A stretch of DNA of 64,000 bases from Modestobacter lapidis (lineage in GTDB: Bacteria > Actinomycetota > Actinomycetes > Mycobacteriales > Geodermatophilaceae): the NCBI GenBank assembly GCA_019779905.1, contig JABAKE010000010.1, forward strand, positions 62,001-126,000, read 5' to 3'. This document shows, piece after piece, positions 36,076-45,834 of this stretch (positions are counted from its first letter, which is position 1; each line of letters starts with the position of its first letter). The position numbers and the translations under genes were made by a program. The notes beneath the pieces were generated by a model. It was given only the letters and a program-made list of their open reading frames with translations. It had not been told where the DNA came from and did no database searches.

Positions 36076-37283
36076 GCGGGCCGCCCGTCGGGCCCGGTCC
36101 GGAGCAGCCTCCGGCGCCGCCCGAGGTGCGCCGTGCCCGGGCCTGGCTCTCCCGGGCCGTGGAACCGGGCAATGTCGCGCTGTGGCGGTTCGTGGAGCGG
36201 GAGGGGCCGGTGGCCGCCGCGACGTCTCTGCGGTCGGGAGTCGCGCCGGCCCGGGTGCAGGCGCTCGTCGGCCCGCGTGCCGACGAGGACGTCAGCGGAG
36301 CCGATCTCCGGCGGGCCGAGCGGCTGGGTGCCCGGCTGGTCTGCCCCGAGGACCAGGAGTGGCCGGCCCTGCCGCTGCACGCGCTGGCCCTCGCGGTGGC
36401 AGCGGAGCCCGCGGACGGCGCCCCGGCGACCGACCGCACGCAGGCCCTGGTGCCCCCGGTGGCACTGTGGGTACGCGGGGAGCCCCGGCTCGACGATCTC
36501 GTCGACCGGTCGGTCGCGCTGGTGGGGTCCCGGGCGTCGACCGCCTACGGCGAGCACGTGGCCGGTGAGCTGGCGCACGGGCTGGGGGAGCGGGGCTGGA
36601 CGGTCCTCTCCGGTGGCGCCTACGGCATCGATGCAGCGGCGCACCGGGGTGCACTCGCAGCGGGCGCGCCCACCGTGGTGGTGCTGGCGTGCGGGGTCGA
36701 CCGGGTCTACCCGGTCGCGCACTCGACGCTGTTCGCCCGGGTGCTCGACGACGGCCTGCTGGTCAGCGAGTGGCCCCCGGGCTGCGCGCCGCTGCGGCAC
36801 CGGTTCCTGGTCCGCAACCGGCTGATCGCCGGGCTCACCCGGGGCACGGTGGTGGTGGAGGCCGCGGCCCGCTCGGGCGCGCAGGCCACCGCCAACCGGG
36901 CGCACCGGCTGGGGAAGGCGGTGATGGCGGTTCCGGGACCGGTCACCTCGGCCATGTCGGTGGGGTGCCACGAGCTCCTGCGCGAGAGGGAGAAGGACGT
37001 CACGCTGGTGGCCACCGCGGCGCACGTCGTCGATCGGGTCGGTGGCATCGGCACCGACCTGGCCGAGCGCGCCGCCACCCCGACCACCCCGCGCGACAGC
37101 CTCTCCGACGTCGCCCGGCGGGTGCTCGACGCCTGCCCGGTGCGCACCGGGGTGCCGCCGGAGCGGCTGGCCGCGGTTGCCGGCTGCGACGTCGTCGACG
37201 TGCTGCGGGTGCTGCCCGCACTGGAGCTCGCCGACCTGGTGCAGTGGACCGGCACCGGCTGGCGCCTGCACCGGGGCGGGTAG
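36072..37283 (+). CDS. dprA: DNA processing protein DprA
   Basis: DprA loads RecA on incoming single-stranded DNA in transformation. The 403-aa protein has the Rossmann-like core: VALVGSRASTAYGEHV, VLSGGAYGIDAAAHRGAL, VVVLACGVDRVYPVAH and LVRNRLIAGLTRGTVVVEA. The N-terminal region is helical. A C-terminal winged helix begins near VARRVLDACP. It overlaps comM by ATGA. The 127 bp before xerC contain only a short palindrome (37328-37342). Confidence 0.93.
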   Translation: MSGPPVGPGPEQPPAPPEVRRARAWLSRAVEPGNVALWRFVEREGPVAAATSLRSGVAPARVQALVGPRADEDVSGADLRRAERLGARLVCPEDQEWPALPLHALALAVAAEPADGAPATDRTQALVPPVALWVRGEPRLDDLVDRSVALVGSRASTAYGEHVAGELAHGLGERGWTVLSGGAYGIDAAAHRGALAAGAPTVVVLACGVDRVYPVAHSTLFARVLDDGLLVSEWPPGCAPLRHRFLVRNRLIAGLTRGTVVVEAAARSGAQATANRAHRLGKAVMAVPGPVTSAMSVGCHELLREREKDVTLVATAAHVVDRVGGIGTDLAERAATPTTPRDSLSDVARRVLDACPVRTGVPPERLAAVAGCDVVDVLRVLPALELADLVQWTGTGWRLHRGG

Positions 37284-37410
37284 CCCGTCCGCAAGGGGCC
37301 TGCTGGGGGAGGAGCCCGCCCTGCGCGCACCAGGCCCTGGTGATCGGTCGTGAGCGAGGTGTCCGGCGTGGCCCGTTGACCATGTCGCCCTGCCGACGGA
37401 GGCTCAGCGC

Positions 37411-38370
37411 ATGGCGATCGGGACAGCAGGGCTGCGTGCTGCGCTGCCCGCTCCGCTGGCCGAGCCGCTGGCCGGCTGGGAGGAACACCTGCGGCTGCAG
37501 CGGGACCTCTCCGAGCACACCGTGCGTGGGTACGTGGGCGACGTCGTCTCCCTGCTCGACCATCTCGTCCGACGTCGGGGCGCCGGCGTCGCCGACCTGG
37601 ACCTGGCCACGCTCCGCAGCTGGCTGGCCCAGGGCCGGGCCAAGGGCGACAGCCGGGCGACCACCGCGCGGCGCGCGGCCTCGGCGCGCCAGTTCACCGC
37701 GCACCTGCGCCGCACCGGCCAGGTTCCGGTGGACGTCGGGCTCCGGCTGTCCAGCCCGCGCCGGCACCGCACGCTGCCCGGCGTGCTCGGCGCTGAACAG
37801 GCACGCGAGGTGCTCGACCGCGCCGGCCGGGCCGGGGACGAGCCCGAGGACGGGGCCGCCACGGCCGTGCGGCTGCGCAACGCGCTGGTCGTCGAGCTGC
37901 TCTACGCCAGTGGCGTCCGGGTCGGTGAGCTGGTCGGACTGGACGTCGACGACGTGGACCGGGGCCGGCGGCTGCTCCGCGTGTTCGGCAAGGGCCGCAA
38001 GGAGCGCAGCGTGCCGTTCGGTGCGCCGGCGGCCGCGGCGGTGGAGGCGTGGCTGGCGGACGGCCGGCCCGTGCTCGCGGTGCCCGACAGCGGCCCTGCG
38101 CTGCTGCTGGGGGTCAAGGGCGGCCGGTTGGACGCCCGGGAGGCGCGCCGGGTGGTGCACGCCGCGGTGGCCGCGACGCCCGGCACCCCCGACGTCGGCC
38201 CGCACGGGCTCCGGCACTCCGCGGCCACCCACGTCCTGGAGGGCGGCGCTGACCTGCGGTCGGTCCAGGAGCTGCTGGGTCACGCTAGCCTCGCGACGAC
38301 GCAGGTCTACACGCACGTGACGGTCGAGCGGCTCCGCGCGGTCCATGCGCGAGCACATCCACGAGCTTGA
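37411..38370 (+). CDS. xerC: XerC-type tyrosine recombinase
   Basis: XerC with XerD resolves chromosome dimers at dif. The 319-aa protein has a SAM-like core-binding domain (about residues 20-105) and a catalytic domain with all key residues: Arg in [13 protein letters not shown], Lys in [20 protein letters not shown] (His-x-x-Arg), [14 protein letters not shown] (His and Tyr nucleophile). The position between dprA and the whiG-like gene is the conserved actinobacterial xerC site, arguing against a phage integrase. The start ATG 37411 has a GGAGG about 10 nt upstream. Confidence 0.9.
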   Translation: MAIGTAGLRAALPAPLAEPLAGWEEHLRLQRDLSEHTVRGYVGDVVSLLDHLVRRRGAGVADLDLATLRSWLAQGRAKGDSRATTARRAASARQFTAHLRRTGQVPVDVGLRLSSPRRHRTLPGVLGAEQAREVLDRAGRAGDEPEDGAATAVRLRNALVVELLYASGVRVGELVGLDVDDVDRGRRLLRVFGKGRKERSVPFGAPAAAAVEAWLADGRPVLAVPDSGPALLLGVKGGRLDAREARRVVHAAVAATPGTPDVGPHGLRHSAATHVLEGGADLRSVQELLGHASLATTQVYTHVTVERLRAVHARAHPRA

Positions 38371-38428
38371 AGGGGTGCCTGAGTGACGGGGCAGCAGCCG
38401 CGGTCGACGACCGCGCGGAGGACGACCG

Positions 38429-39226
38429 GTGACTGACGCGACGGTCCAGGAGCCCGATGTCGACGACGACCGCGGTGCCGCGGTGGCCGATCTGTGGGCG
38501 CGCTACGTCGTCGGCCGGGACAGCGCCCTGCGTGACCGGCTGATCCTGCACTACGCCCCCCTGGTGAAGTACGTCGCCGGCCGGGTGGGCAGCGGCCTGC
38601 CCGCGCACGTGGAGCAGGCCGACCTGGTGTCCTACGGCACCTTCGGCCTGATCGACGCGATCACCCGGTTCGAGCCCTCCCGCGAGATCAAGTTCGAGAG
38701 CTATGCGATGGCGCGGATCCGTGGCGCGATCATCGACGAGCTCCGGTCGACCGACTGGATCCCGCGGTCGGTGCGCACCAGGGCGCGGCTGTTCGAGCGC
38801 ACGGTCGCGGCGCTGGAGAGCAAGTTCCAGCGGAGCCCGACCGAGGAGGAGATCGCCGACGAGATGGACATGGACGTCGAGGACATCCGGAAGTTCCTCG
38901 GCCAGCTGTCCCTGGTCAACGTCGTCGCGCTCGACGAGCTCCTCGTGGACGACGACGGCTCCGCCCCGCGCCTGGTCGACACGCTCAAGGACACCAGCGC
39001 ACTGGACCCGCAGGCGATGGCCGAGCACGGGGAGGCCCGTCAGCTGCTGGCCCGGGCCGTGGAGCAGCTGCCCGACCGGGAGAAGGTCGTGGTGAGTCTC
39101 TACTACTTCGAGGGCCTCACCCTGTCCGAGATCGGCCGGGTGCTGGGCGTCACCGAGAGCCGGATCTGCCAGCTGCACACCAAGGCCGTCCTGCACCTGC
39201 GGACCAAGCTCGCCGACATCGCCTGA
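38429..39226 (+). CDS. whiG: RNA polymerase sigma factor of the WhiG/FliA class
   Basis: The 265-aa sigma factor has region 2 ([20 protein letters not shown], then [25 protein letters not shown], quoted in parts as [12 protein letters not shown] and [19 protein letters not shown]), region 3 ([16 protein letters not shown]) and region 4 ([23 protein letters not shown]). It matches WhiG of Streptomyces sporulation and FliA of flagellar systems. In motile actinobacteria this gene can control flagellar genes. No anti-sigma factor gene is adjacent. GTG 38429 has GGAGGA about 9 nt upstream. Confidence 0.9.
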   Translation: MTDATVQEPDVDDDRGAAVADLWARYVVGRDSALRDRLILHYAPLVKYVAGRVGSGLPAHVEQADLVSYGTFGLIDAITRFEPSREIKFESYAMARIRGAIIDELRSTDWIPRSVRTRARLFERTVAALESKFQRSPTEEEIADEMDMDVEDIRKFLGQLSLVNVVALDELLVDDDGSAPRLVDTLKDTSALDPQAMAEHGEARQLLARAVEQLPDREKVVVSLYYFEGLTLSEIGRVLGVTESRICQLHTKAVLHLRTKLADIA

Positions 39227-39289
39227 GGGAGAGGGGCGACCGGTCGGCGTTCCACGGCCGGCGTTCCCCTGCCAGCGGCACGTCGACCG

Positions 39290-39835
39290 TCAGCCCCACG
39301 GCAGCAGCCGCACCCGCGGGACGCGGAGCAGCGACAGTGGATCCAGGTAGCTCTCGCCGCGCCGCAGCCCCCAGTGCAGGCAGGCCTCGACCGGGCAGCC
39401 GGCGTGGCCCCGGGCGAGCGTGCCCAGGGCCGACCCCCGGGTCACCGACTGCCCCGCGGCGACGGTGGGTTGCACCGGCTCGTACGTCGTCCGCAGGCCG
39501 TCGGCGTGCGCGACGCTCACCACCGGGCGGCCGGCGACCATGCCCGCGAACGAGACCACGCCGGCGCCGGCGGCCAGCACCGGGTCGCCGGCGGCGCCGA
39601 GCAGGTCCACCCCGCGGTGGCCGGCCGCGTAGGGCGTGGGCGGGGCGTCGAACGCGCGGGAGACCGTGGGGGAGCCGGCCAGCGGCCAGCCCCAGCGGGA
39701 CGTGGCCGGAGCCAAGGGCTCCGGCGGGGCGGCCGCCGGGGGAGCGGCCCGCGCTGCCGGCCCCGACAGCAGGCCGACGACCAGCGCGACGACGAGCACA
39801 CGGCGGGCGAGCACCCGACCAGCCTGGGCGGACAT
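39290..39835 (-). CDS. Secreted M23/LytM-family peptidase-like protein
   Basis: The 181-aa product starts [21 protein letters not shown], a signal peptide with likely cleavage after ARA. The LytM domain has [19 protein letters not shown] (His...Asp zinc ligands). The second motif, normally HxH, reads CLHWGL, so the first histidine is replaced by cysteine; activity is uncertain, although this variant occurs in other actinobacterial relatives as I recall them. A longer frame upstream to 40045 is rejected because the signal peptide must be N-terminal. It converges with the sigma factor gene and is divergent from rpsB. Confidence 0.88.
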   Translation of the reverse strand: MSAQAGRVLARRVLVVALVVGLLSGPAARAAPPAAAPPEPLAPATSRWGWPLAGSPTVSRAFDAPPTPYAAGHRGVDLLGAAGDPVLAAGAGVVSFAGMVAGRPVVSVAHADGLRTTYEPVQPTVAAGQSVTRGSALGTLARGHAGCPVEACLHWGLRRGESYLDPLSLLRVPRVRLLPWG

Positions 39836-39920
39836 CGGGCGGCGGGGCCCGGACCCGCCGCCGCTGTGGACCGGTCGCGGGGCTGGGGACGACCCGGTCG
39901 AACCGCCCCCCGGCAGCGCG

Positions 39921-40134
39921 TATGCTGATCGACGCGGTCCGCCTCTGGCGGATCGACTTCGCGTGTCCTCTCCCCGCTCCAGCAGCGGGGCGGTCGCCAC
40001 CTCGGTCCCGTTCCTTGCGGCGGGTCGGTGGCGCGGAACGGACACCAGGGCGGTGCGCCAACCGGCACCCGCGTCAACCGAGGAGCGCGGTCCGACCCAG
40101 GGTCGACCGCGCGCGCACAGAGAGGCGGCGCCAC
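39921..40134 (+). promoter_or_regulatory. rpsB promoter (-10 TATGCT) and structured leader
   Basis: TATGCT at 39921-39926 is a good -10, predicting a leader of about 200 nt. The leader has a hairpin CCCCGCT/AGCGGGG (39972-39990) and an almost perfect palindrome (40087-40110: GCGGTC, GACCC / GGGTC, GACCGC) just before the ribosome-binding site. S2 leaders are autoregulatory in several bacteria; homology to those was not tested. Confidence 0.5.
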
Positions 40135-41148
40135 GTGGCAGTCGTCAGCATGAAGAACCTGCTCGACAGCGGGGTCCACTTCGGGCACCAGACCCGTCGC
40201 TGGAACCCGAAGATGAAGCGCTTCATCTTCACCGAGCGCAACGGCATCTACATCATCGACATCCAGCAGACGCTGGGTTACATCGACCAGGCCTACGAGT
40301 TCGTCAAGCAGACCGTGGCCCACGGTGGGTCGATCATGTTCATCGGCACCAAGCGCCAGGCGCAGGAGGCCATCGCCGAGCAGGCCACCCGCGTCGGCAT
40401 GCCCTACGTCAACCAGCGCTGGCTGGGCGGCATGCTCACCAACTTCCAGACCGTCTACAAGCGGCTGGCGCGCCTCAAGGAGCTCGAGGACCTCGAGCAG
40501 ACCGGTGCGCTGGTCAGCCTGTCGAAGAAGGAGCAGCTGGTCCTCTCGCGCGAGAAGGCCAAGCTCGAGCGCTCCCTCGGTGGCATCCGCGACATGCAGA
40601 AGGTGCCCAGCGCCGTCTGGATCGTCGACACCAAGAAGGAGCACATCGCCGTCGGCGAGGCCCGCAAGCTGGGCATCCCCGTCGTCGCGATCCTCGACAC
40701 CAACTGCGACCCCGACGAGGTCGACTACAAGATCCCGGGCAACGACGACGCCATCCGCAGCGCCGGCCTGCTCACCCGGGTGATCGCCGACGCCGTGGCC
40801 GACGGCCTGATGGCCCGCTCCGCGGCCCAGGCCAACGCGGGCCGGAGCGAGGACGGCGCCGAGGCGCCGGCCATCGGTGGTGGCGAGCCGCTGGCCGACT
40901 GGGAGCGGGAGCTCCTGACCGGCCAGCAGGGCGAGGCCGCCGCACCGGCCGAGCCCACCGCACCGGCCGAGCCGGCCGAGCCCGCCGCACCGGCCGAGGC
41001 CGCCGCGCCGGCCGAGGCCGCCGCGACCCCGCTGCCGGAGACCCCGGCCGAGCCCCCGACGGTCACCGCGACCGAGGTCGCCCCCGTCGAGGGCGTTCCC
41101 GCCACCGGCGACACCGCCACCGGCACGCAGAACGCCCAGAACGGCTGA
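40135..41148 (+). CDS. rpsB: 30S ribosomal protein S2
   Basis: The 337-aa product begins [18 protein letters not shown] after the GTG initiator, with GAGAGG about 8 nt upstream. The S2 core ([63 protein letters not shown] quoted in parts as [13 protein letters not shown]) ends near residue 240. About 95 residues of Ala/Pro/Glu-rich tail follow (repeated APAEP units), longer than in E. coli and typical of actinobacteria. A hairpin repeat separates it from tsf. Confidence 0.95.
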   Translation: MAVVSMKNLLDSGVHFGHQTRRWNPKMKRFIFTERNGIYIIDIQQTLGYIDQAYEFVKQTVAHGGSIMFIGTKRQAQEAIAEQATRVGMPYVNQRWLGGMLTNFQTVYKRLARLKELEDLEQTGALVSLSKKEQLVLSREKAKLERSLGGIRDMQKVPSAVWIVDTKKEHIAVGEARKLGIPVVAILDTNCDPDEVDYKIPGNDDAIRSAGLLTRVIADAVADGLMARSAAQANAGRSEDGAEAPAIGGGEPLADWERELLTGQQGEAAAPAEPTAPAEPAEPAAPAEAAAPAEAAATPLPETPAEPPTVTATEVAPVEGVPATGDTATGTQNAQNG

Positions 41149-41150
41149 GT

Positions 41151-41210
41151 AAGGACCCCCTCGCCCCCCACCGCTCGCGAGCTCGCGGCGGGCCCCTGCG
41201 AAGGGGCCGC
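41151..41210 (+). repeat. Intergenic hairpin repeat, family A, copy 6 (between rpsB and tsf)
   Basis: It begins AAGGACCCCCTCGC two bases after the rpsB stop, with core CCGCTCGCGAGCTCGCGGC and a closing arm GCGAAGGGGCC. The outer arms differ in sequence from copies 4 and 5 but still pair. It may reduce read-through from rpsB into tsf. Confidence 0.72.
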
Positions 41211-41266
41211 CGCGAGTACGTCGCGGAGCCGTGAGTCCCGAACTCCACCAGACCAGAGGAAGTGAC

Positions 41267-42082
41267 ATGCCCGCGTTCACCGCAGCCGACGTCAAGCGTC
41301 TCCGCGACGCCACCGGCGCCGGCATGATGGACTGCAAGAAGGCCCTCACCGAGGCCGACGGCGACTACGACAAGGCCGTCGAGTTCCTGCGGGTCAAGGG
41401 CGCCAAGGACGTCGGCAAGCGCCTGGAGCGCTCGACCACCAACGGGGTGGTCGTCAGCCGCGACGGCGCCCTGCTGGAGCTGGACTGCGAGACCGACTTC
41501 GTCGCCAAGAACGCCGACTTCGTCAAGCTCGCCGACCGGCTGCTCGACGTCGCCCTGGCGCAGAAGCCGGCCGACGCCGCCGGCCTGCTGGCCACCGAGG
41601 TCGACGGCCAGACCGTCGCCGCGCTGATCGAGTCCGAGTCGGCCCGCATCGGCGAGAAGCTGGTGCTGTCCCGCTTCGTCGCCTTCGACGGCGCGACCGC
41701 GATCTACCTGCACAAGCGCGCCACCGACCTGCCCCCGGCGATCGGGGTGGCCGTGCAGTACTCCGGTGGCAGCGAGGAGGCCGCGCGCAGCCTGGCGATG
41801 CACATCGCCGCCGCCCGCCCGCGGTACCTCACCCGTGAGGAGGTCCCGGCCGAGGCGGTCGAGACCGAGCGTCGCGTCGCCGAGCAGACGGCCAAGGAGG
41901 AGGGCAAGCCCGAGCAGGCGATCAGCAAGATCGTCGAGGGTCGGGTCAACGCCTACTACAAGGACTTCGTCCTCCTCGAGCAGCCCTCGATCACCGAGCC
42001 CAAGCGCACGGTGAAGCAGGTCATCGCCGAGCAGGGGCTGACCGTCGACCGGTTCGCCCGGTTCGAGGTCGGCCAGAACTGA
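41267..42082 (+). CDS. tsf: Elongation factor Ts
   Basis: EF-Ts is the nucleotide-exchange factor for EF-Tu. The 271-aa protein has the N-terminal UBA-like domain [20 protein letters not shown], the [24 protein letters not shown] segment (quoted as [13 protein letters not shown]) and two dimerisation-like subdomains. ATG 41267 has GAGGAA 7 nt upstream; an in-frame GTG at 41231 would add 12 residues. It is shorter than the E. coli protein, as usual for actinobacteria. Confidence 0.95.
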   Translation: MPAFTAADVKRLRDATGAGMMDCKKALTEADGDYDKAVEFLRVKGAKDVGKRLERSTTNGVVVSRDGALLELDCETDFVAKNADFVKLADRLLDVALAQKPADAAGLLATEVDGQTVAALIESESARIGEKLVLSRFVAFDGATAIYLHKRATDLPPAIGVAVQYSGGSEEAARSLAMHIAAARPRYLTREEVPAEAVETERRVAEQTAKEEGKPEQAISKIVEGRVNAYYKDFVLLEQPSITEPKRTVKQVIAEQGLTVDRFARFEVGQN

Positions 42083-42084
42083 AG

Positions 42085-42142
42085 AAGGACCCCCTTCCTC
42101 CCCCCGCCTCGCAGGCTCGGCGTGGGTCCCGGGAAGGGGGCC
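42085..42142 (+). repeat. Intergenic hairpin repeat, family A, copy 7 (after tsf)
   Basis: It starts AAGGACCCCCTTCC just after the tsf stop and ends GGAAGGGGGCC; the arms pair over about 11 bp with one bulge. The core CCTCGCAGGCTCGGCG is the family core. Confidence 0.75.
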
Positions 42143-42159
42143 GTTCCAGCACGTCACCG

Positions 42160-42190
42160 CCGGCCCCGTTCCCGTCAGGGACGGGGCCGG
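42160..42190 (+). terminator. Second hairpin after tsf
   Basis: CCGGCCCCGTTCCC pairs with GGGACGGGGCCGG (one bulged T) around the loop GTCA. It follows repeat copy 7 by 17 bp, making a tandem terminator before pyrH. Confidence 0.6.
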
Positions 42191-42275
42191 TGGGCTGTCC
42201 GGACCCAGGCCGACCCGCCCGCTGCGGCTCCATGCGGCAGGATCGACGCAGACGACACCGACCCGAGGGACCGAT

Positions 42276-43064
42276 GTGACCGACACCCGTACCGCCATCA
42301 ACCCGGAGGGGCTGACGTCCGCACCCACCGCCTTCGCGCCCCCGGACGGCCAGGGCTACTCCCGGGTGCTGCTCAAGCTCTCCGGTGAGGCCTTCGGCGG
42401 CGGCAAGGTCGGGCTGGACTCGGACATCGTCCGCAACATCGCCGAGCAGCTGGCCGCCGTCGTCCACGCCGGCACGCAGGTCGCCGTCGTCGTCGGTGGC
42501 GGCAACTTCTTCCGCGGCGCCGAGCTGTCGCAGGCAGGCATGGACCGCCGGCACGCCGACTACATGGGCATGCTCGGCACGGTCATGAACTGTGTGGCGC
42601 TGCAGGATTTCTGCGAGCAGGTGGGCCTGGAGACCCGGGTGCAGACGGCGATCACCATGGGGCAGGTCGCCGAGCCCTACATCCCCCGCAAGGCCGTCCG
42701 GCACCTGGAGAAGGGGCGCCTGGTCATCTTCGGCGCCGGTGCCGGCATGCCGTACTTCTCCACCGACACCGTCGCCGCCCAGCGCGCCCTGGAGATCGGC
42801 TGCCAGGTGCTGCTCATGGCCAAGAATGGGGTGGACGGCGTCTACGACGACGACCCGCGGACCAACTCCGCGGCCACCATGTACCACGACCTCGACTACG
42901 GCACCGTGCTCGCCAAGCAGCTCAAGGTGGCCGACGCCACGGCCATCAGCCTCTGCATGGACAACCAGATGCCGATCGTCGTGTTCAACCTGTTGCGCGA
43001 CGGCAACATCGCCCGGGCGGTCGCGGGTGAGAAGATCGGCACGCTGATCAGCCAGCCGGTCTGA
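42276..43064 (+). CDS. pyrH: Uridylate kinase
   Basis: PyrH phosphorylates UMP to UDP. The 262-aa hexameric-type kinase has [12 protein letters not shown] near residue 31, [26 protein letters not shown] and [14 protein letters not shown]. The first 27 residues are a variable extension before the core. The GTG start at 42276 overlies the end of a short upstream leader; PyrH levels may be affected by the two hairpins in front. Confidence 0.95.
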   Translation: MTDTRTAINPEGLTSAPTAFAPPDGQGYSRVLLKLSGEAFGGGKVGLDSDIVRNIAEQLAAVVHAGTQVAVVVGGGNFFRGAELSQAGMDRRHADYMGMLGTVMNCVALQDFCEQVGLETRVQTAITMGQVAEPYIPRKAVRHLEKGRLVIFGAGAGMPYFSTDTVAAQRALEIGCQVLLMAKNGVDGVYDDDPRTNSAATMYHDLDYGTVLAKQLKVADATAISLCMDNQMPIVVFNLLRDGNIARAVAGEKIGTLISQPV

Positions 43065-43083
43065 CGACCGGCTCCGCTCGCAC

Positions 43084-43118
43084 GGTGCGGGCGACGCTCG
43101 CCGGACGTCGCCCGCACC
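43084..43118 (+). terminator. Hairpin between pyrH and frr
   Basis: A perfect 13-bp stem (GGTGCGGGCGACG / CGTCGCCCGCACC) with the 9-nt loop CTCGCCGGA lies 19 bp after the pyrH stop. No T-run follows. Confidence 0.6.
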
Positions 43119-43181
43119 GCCCCGCACCGTCACCACCCGCCGGCCAGCGCGGCAGCACCTGCCGCAGGAAGTGAGAGCCCC

Positions 43182-43739
43182 GTGATCGACGACACCCTGC
43201 TCGACGCCGAGGAGCGGATGGACAAGGCCCTGTCGGTCGCCCGCGAGGACCTTGGCTCCGTCCGCACCGGCCGCGCCACCCCATCGATGTTCAACAAGAT
43301 CGTCGTCGACTACTACGGCGCCTACACCCCGGTGCCGCAGATGGCCTCGATCACCGTGCCGGAGGCGCGGATGGCGGTCATCAAGCCCTACGACGCCAGT
43401 CAGCTGCAGGCCATCGAGCGGGCCATCCGCGACTCGGATCTGGGCGTCAACCCGACCAACGACGGCACGCTGATCCGGGTGGTGTTCCCGCAGCTGACCG
43501 AGGAGCGCCGCCGTGATCTGGTCAAGGTGGCCCGCGCCAAGGGCGAGGACGCCAAGGTCGCCATCCGCAACGTGCGGCGCCGGTCGAAGGAAGAGCTCGA
43601 CCGCATCGCCAAGGACGGCGAGGCCGGTGAGGACGACGTGCGCCGCGCGGAAAAGGAGCTCGACGACCTCACCTCGGCCCACGTGGCCAGCATCGACGAG
43701 GCGATGAAGAACAAGGAAGCCGAGCTGCTGGACGTCTGA
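43182..43739 (+). CDS. frr: Ribosome recycling factor
   Basis: RRF splits post-termination ribosomes with EF-G. The 185-aa protein has the full-length family pattern: [24 protein letters not shown] at the start of the helical bundle (quoted as [17 protein letters not shown]), [14 protein letters not shown], and [21 protein letters not shown] (quoted as [20 protein letters not shown]). GTG 43182 has AGGAAG about 9 nt upstream. Confidence 0.95.
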   Translation: MIDDTLLDAEERMDKALSVAREDLGSVRTGRATPSMFNKIVVDYYGAYTPVPQMASITVPEARMAVIKPYDASQLQAIERAIRDSDLGVNPTNDGTLIRVVFPQLTEERRRDLVKVARAKGEDAKVAIRNVRRRSKEELDRIAKDGEAGEDDVRRAEKELDDLTSAHVASIDEAMKNKEAELLDV

Positions 43740-43758
43740 GCCGACGCGCCGCAGCACG

Positions 43759-44916
43759 ATGGCCCGCCACCCGTCCCGCCCCGAGCCCAACGGCCCGGGT
43801 ACCGAGCCTGCCCTCGGCCTGAGGGGCCTGGTCCCCGGCCTCGACCGGGACGACGACCGGCCGGCTCCCCAGGAGCATGCTCCGCGGCGGCCGCGGCCCG
43901 GTCCCGCCCACCGTCGGGCCGACACCGGCCCGGTGCGGCAGGTGCAGCCACCGCCGGTGCCTCGCCGTTCCGGGGCCTCCCCGGCCCGGCCGGCCGATGG
44001 CGGCGGAGCCGAGGAGCCACCGGCGACCGCGCTGCCCGACGCGCTGGGGGCCGAGGCGACCGGCGAGACGCCGCACGAGACGCCCAGTGGCGCTCCGGCA
44101 CCGGCCAGCGGACGGGCCGGCCGGAACATGGCCGCCGCCGTCGGCGTCGGCGTCGGCCTGGCTGTGGTCCTCCTCGCGTCCCTGCTGGTCTGGCGGCCGG
44201 CGTTCCTGCTCGTCCTCACCATCGCGGTGCTGATCAGCGTGGTCGAGCTCAGCCGTGCCCTCGAGGACGGCGGGCACCGCCCGGCGCTCCCGCCGCTGCT
44301 GATCGGCTCGCTGGCGATCGTGGCGCTGGCCTGGACCCGGGGCCCCACCGGCCTGGTGGTGGCGTTCTTGCTGACCGTCTTCGCCGTCCTGCTCTGGCGG
44401 CTCGGCGACGGCCCGGTCGGCTACCTGCGCGATGCCTCCGCCGCGGTCCTCGTGGCGCTCTACGTGCCGCTGCTGGCCGGCTTCGCGGTGCTGCTGCTGG
44501 TCCCTGACGACGGCGCCGCCCGGGTGCTGGCCTTCATCGTCACCGTGGTCGGCAGCGACATCGGCGGCTTCGCGGCCGGTGTGCTCTTCGGAAAGCATCC
44601 TCTCGCGCGGACGGTGAGCCCCAAGAAGTCCTGGGAGGGGCTGGCCGGCTCGGTCGCGGCGTGCGTGCTCATCGGCACCCTGTTCGTCACCCTCGCATTC
44701 TCCGGGCCCTGGTGGGGTGGGGTGCTGTTCGGGATAGCGATCGCCCTCACCTCGACGCTGGGCGACCTGGGCGAGTCGCTGATCAAGCGCGACCTCGGGA
44801 TCAAGGACATGGGGGCGCTGCTGCCCGGCCACGGTGGGCTGATGGACCGGATGGACTCGCTGCTGCCCTCGGCCGCCGTCGCCTACCTGCTGCTGTCGGT
44901 CGTCGCCCCGGTGTGA
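43759..44916 (+). CDS. cdsA: Phosphatidate cytidylyltransferase
   Basis: CdsA makes CDP-diacylglycerol for phospholipid synthesis. The 385-aa protein has an unusual N-terminal extension of about 120 Pro/Arg/Ala-rich residues before the first membrane segment (MAAAVGVGVGLAVVLLASLL). About seven to eight further hydrophobic segments follow. The signature SPKKSWEGLAGS, and GDLGESLIKRDLGIKDMGAL with HGGLMDRMDS, are intact. ATG 43759 is 19 bp after frr. Confidence 0.93.
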   Translation: MARHPSRPEPNGPGTEPALGLRGLVPGLDRDDDRPAPQEHAPRRPRPGPAHRRADTGPVRQVQPPPVPRRSGASPARPADGGGAEEPPATALPDALGAEATGETPHETPSGAPAPASGRAGRNMAAAVGVGVGLAVVLLASLLVWRPAFLLVLTIAVLISVVELSRALEDGGHRPALPPLLIGSLAIVALAWTRGPTGLVVAFLLTVFAVLLWRLGDGPVGYLRDASAAVLVALYVPLLAGFAVLLLVPDDGAARVLAFIVTVVGSDIGGFAAGVLFGKHPLARTVSPKKSWEGLAGSVAACVLIGTLFVTLAFSGPWWGGVLFGIAIALTSTLGDLGESLIKRDLGIKDMGALLPGHGGLMDRMDSLLPSAAVAYLLLSVVAPV

Positions 44917-45013
44917 GGGCGACGGGCCGTCGACGCGCACCTGCTCCGGCCGACGACGGTGAACCCCCGCCGGGCCGGCTCGTCGGCCGGGTTCCCGCCG
45001 GCGCCGTGGCAGC

Positions 45014-45685
45014 ATGCTCCCGGTGCCGAACGAGGAACCTCCCGGACCGACCGAGTGGGGGAAATCCGTCGGGGTGGGCCCGTGGCCGGGTCCGTGGCCG
45101 GCGGATGCTCGTCTCGACCCGGAACTGCTGGCCGGTGGCGACCGGCGCAACGTCGTCGACCGCTACCGCTACTGGACGCTCGAGGCGATCGTCGCCGACC
45201 TCGACCGGCGCCGGCATCCGTTCCACGTCGCCATCGAGAACTTCGGGCACGACATGAACATCGGCACGGTCGTGCGTACCGCCAACGCCTTCCTCGCTGC
45301 CGAGGTGCACGTCGTGGGCCGTCAGCGCTGGAACCGGCGTGGGGCAATGGTCACCGACCGCTACCAGCACCTGCGCCACCACCCGACGGTCGCCGACCTG
45401 CTGCGCTTCGCGGCCTCGACCGACCTGGCCGTCGTGGCGGTCGACAACGGGCCCGGTGCCGTTCCGCTGGAGACCGTCGACCTGCCCCGGCGCTGCGTCC
45501 TGCTCTTCGGCGAGGAAGGGCCCGGGCTGACGCCGGAGGCCCGGGCGGGGGCCGCGCTCACCGTCTCGATCGCGCAGTTCGGCTCGACCCGGTCGCTCAA
45601 CGCCGGCGTCGCTGCCGGGATCGCCATGCACGGCTGGGTCCGGCAACACGCGGACCTGTCCGGCCACTCCAGTAACGAAGTGTGA
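45014..45685 (+). CDS. TrmH/SpoU-family RNA 2'-O-methyltransferase
   Basis: The 223-aa SPOUT methyltransferase has the N-terminal motif IENFGHDMNIGTVVRTANAF, the LLFGEEGPGLTPEA motif, and QFGSTRSLNAGVAAGIAMH forming the knot with the SAM site. The target (tRNA or rRNA ribose) is not predictable. The start may be ATG 45014 or GTG 45023. The preceding 97-bp gap contains no gene. Confidence 0.9.
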   Translation: MLPVPNEEPPGPTEWGKSVGVGPWPGPWPADARLDPELLAGGDRRNVVDRYRYWTLEAIVADLDRRRHPFHVAIENFGHDMNIGTVVRTANAFLAAEVHVVGRQRWNRRGAMVTDRYQHLRHHPTVADLLRFAASTDLAVVAVDNGPGAVPLETVDLPRRCVLLFGEEGPGLTPEARAGAALTVSIAQFGSTRSLNAGVAAGIAMHGWVRQHADLSGHSSNEV

Positions 45686-45834
45686 CGACGCGCCCGGCGC
45701 GGGTTGGCCATTCTCCCCGGCGTCGCCTGCCCGGCGGACCCGCCGGCGAGGGGCAGCATGGCCCGTTGGTTCCGGCTTCCTGAGTACCGGCCACGGACGT
45801 GGCCGGCCGGACGACCGCCGGGGGAGGAGCGCTC

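Noticed and set aside
37328-37342. CACCAG-GCC-CTGGTG before xerC as a recombination site
   Set aside because: It is only 15 bp and lacks the XerC/XerD arm pattern of a dif site; it may be chance in GC-rich DNA.
39836-40045. N-terminal extension of the M23 protein
   Set aside because: It would bury the signal peptide about 70 residues inside the protein.
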